Positions 63,278-64,000 of a stretch of 64,000 nucleotides of DNA are shown here, one piece after another. The translations under genes and the position numbers were made by a program. The notes under the pieces are model-generated. The model made no database searches. It worked only from the letters and a program-made list of their open reading frames with translations, and had not been told where the DNA came from. Origin of the DNA: Pseudomonadota bacterium (lineage in GTDB: Bacteria > Myxococcota > Myxococcia > Myxococcales > Myxococcaceae); contig JAFAAN010000175.1 in the NCBI GenBank assembly GCA_023426545.1, positions 124,001 to 188,000 on the forward strand, in the 5' to 3' direction. The stretch's first letter is position 1; every line of letters starts with the position of its first letter.

Positions 63278-63785
63278 GGACCTTCTCCTTTTCGAGGTGT
63301 TCAAGCATCGCCAGCCGCGCCCGCGCGAGGCGCGAGCGCACGGTTCCGACAGGGCAGCCCTGCACCTGGGCGATCTCCTCGTAGCTCAGCTCCTCGACCT
63401 CACGCAGCCACAACGCGTCCCGCCACTCCGGTGCCAGCGACTCCAGTGCCGCCTTCATGCCCGAGCTGAGGCTCCGGGCGTGCAGCTCCTCCTCCAGGTC
63501 CGCGGAGGGCTCCCTGGGCCGCTCCTGCCCAAGCCCGCCCGCCAACACCTCCAGGCGCGGCCGAAGCCCCCTGCGGGAGTTGAGGTAGACCGTCCGCTGC
63601 ACCGCGAGCAACCAGCCCTTGAGCCGCTCCGGGTCGCGCAGCTCACCTCGGCGCTCCAGGGCGCGCGCCACCGTCTCCTGCACCAGGTCATCCGCCTCCG
63701 CGGCGCTCCCCGTCAGCCGGCGCCCCACACGCCGGAGGGCGGGCAGGTACTCCAGGGCTTGCTCGATGAAGGCACGGGCGCTCAC
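63264..63785 (-). CDS. ECF sigma factor
   Basis: The product has 173 residues from a GTG at 63785. Region 2 is FIEQALEYLPALRRVGRRL and AEADDLVQETVARAL; region 4 is LAPEWRDALWLREVEELSYEEIA and GCPVGTVRSRLARAR with the recognition helix. A longer frame to an ATG at 63893 exists, but its extra 36 codons have much lower third-position GC than the rest and contain a promoter-like element, so I take the GTG. It is followed by its anti-sigma factor and probably directs the whole downstream sulfur operon as well as its own gene. Confidence 0.92.
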   Translation of the reverse strand: MSARAFIEQALEYLPALRRVGRRLTGSAAEADDLVQETVARALERRGELRDPERLKGWLLAVQRTVYLNSRRGLRPRLEVLAGGLGQERPREPSADLEEELHARSLSSGMKAALESLAPEWRDALWLREVEELSYEEIAQVQGCPVGTVRSRLARARLAMLEHLEKEKVHGSL

Positions 63786-63792
63786 GGCACGG

Positions 63793-63822
63793 AGAGACAC
63801 GTCAACGAGCCGAAAAAGTTCC
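63793..63822 (-). promoter_or_regulatory. Possible ECF-type promoter of the sigma operon
   Basis: On the minus strand GGAACTT (63822-63816) is followed 18 bp later by TCTCT (63797-63793), a form close to ECF promoters (GGAACTT, then TCTxx). Transcription would begin close to the GTG at 63785, giving a leaderless message. This would be autoregulation by the sigma factor; unproven, and the spacer is 1-2 bp longer than usual. Confidence 0.4.
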
Positions 63823-63891
63823 TGGGCGGTTTCTGTCGCGGTCCGAATCCTCAGGCGGGCCCCCTGGCTCTCATCTTCAGGAGGCTTCGAC

Positions 63892-64000
63892 ATGATTTTC
63901 CGCCAGCTCTTCGACTCGGATTCCTCGACGTATACCTACCTCATCGGCGACGAGACCACGCGCCAGGCCGTCCTCATCGACCCGGTGCTGGAGCAGGTCG
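63892..64000 (+). CDS. ETHE1-type persulfide dioxygenase, cut by window end
   Basis: Only the first 36 residues are visible. The ATG at 63892 has AGGAGG at 63879-63884. The start MIFRQLFDSDSSTYTYLIGD, then QAVLIDPVLEQV, is the characteristic opening of ETHE1/Blh-type metallo-beta-lactamase-fold persulfide dioxygenases, which oxidise glutathione persulfide to sulfite. The metal motif HxHxDH would lie beyond the window. It is divergent from the ECF sigma operon, whose other products (SoxB-like, YeiH, DsrE) also point to sulfane sulfur handling, so they probably share control. Confidence 0.85.
   Translation, partial: MIFRQLFDSDSSTYTYLIGDETTRQAVLIDPVLEQV

Noticed and set aside
1..64000. tRNA, rRNA, CRISPR arrays, insertion sequences and attachment sites.
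   Set aside because: Looked for by eye on both strands; nothing convincing was seen.

Overview
The window is high-GC, gene-dense DNA from a myxobacterium, most likely Myxococcus or a close relative of the Myxococcaceae. The grounds are codon use with G or C in most third positions, very long PKS and NRPS genes, and a cluster whose logic matches the DKxanthenes, the yellow asparagine-polyene-oxazole-pyrrole pigments of Myxococcus and Stigmatella. All identifications come from reading motifs by eye; no database search was run.

Left flank (1-6064). A partial EcsC-like gene and a frame-broken small ORF lie on the minus strand. A compact plus-strand operon follows: a DUF6624 protein, two JmjC/cupin-type proteins (the first without any iron ligand, the second with all three), a 50-residue peptide with a two-cysteine C-terminus followed at once by a strong RNA hairpin, and a squalene/phytoene-synthase-like protein with a C-terminal extension. 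I read this as a candidate undescribed RiPP-like peptide modification system. It is the most novel item in the window.

Assembly-line cluster (6093-57086). A long minus-strand run (about 53.2 kb down to 8.5 kb, nearly all gaps under 50 bp, many ATGA or TGATG overlaps) encodes, in order of transcription, an M20 peptidase, a phosphodiesterase-like protein, a large FAD oxidoreductase, KS-ACP, KS-dead AT-KR-ACP, Cy-A-PCP-KS-AT-DH-KR-ACP, two KS-AT-DH-KR-ACP modules, C-A-PCP-TE, a patatin, an ArsA/GET3 ATPase with an HSP20-like tail, a helical unknown and one more KS-AT-DH-KR-ACP module. Plus-strand genes at both ends supply the starter machinery: a type II thioesterase and a free carrier protein at 7.5-8.5 kb, and a prolyl dehydrogenase plus L-prolyl-AMP ligase at 53.4-56.1 kb. 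A P450 and a Rieske oxygenase flank the cluster. Proposed flow: proline is adenylated, loaded on the free carrier and oxidised to pyrrole-2-carboxyl; the KS-ACP (a ketosynthase missing one catalytic His) passes it to the first extension module; the Cy module makes an oxazoline; DH-KR modules build the polyene; the last NRPS module adds an Asn-like residue and its TE releases the product. Several domains are visibly altered (KS His to Tyr, AT active site lost, KR Tyr to His, AT with an atypical motif), so the line cannot run in a purely textbook manner.

Right flank (57195-64000). A porin-like outer-membrane protein and a SAM methyltransferase are followed by a minus-strand operon: ECF sigma factor, zinc-finger anti-sigma, SoxB/5'-nucleotidase-like lipoprotein, YeiH-type putative sulfate exporter and a secreted DsrE-like protein. 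A divergent ETHE1-type persulfide dioxygenase is cut by the window end. Together these look like an ECF-controlled reduced-sulfur response unit.
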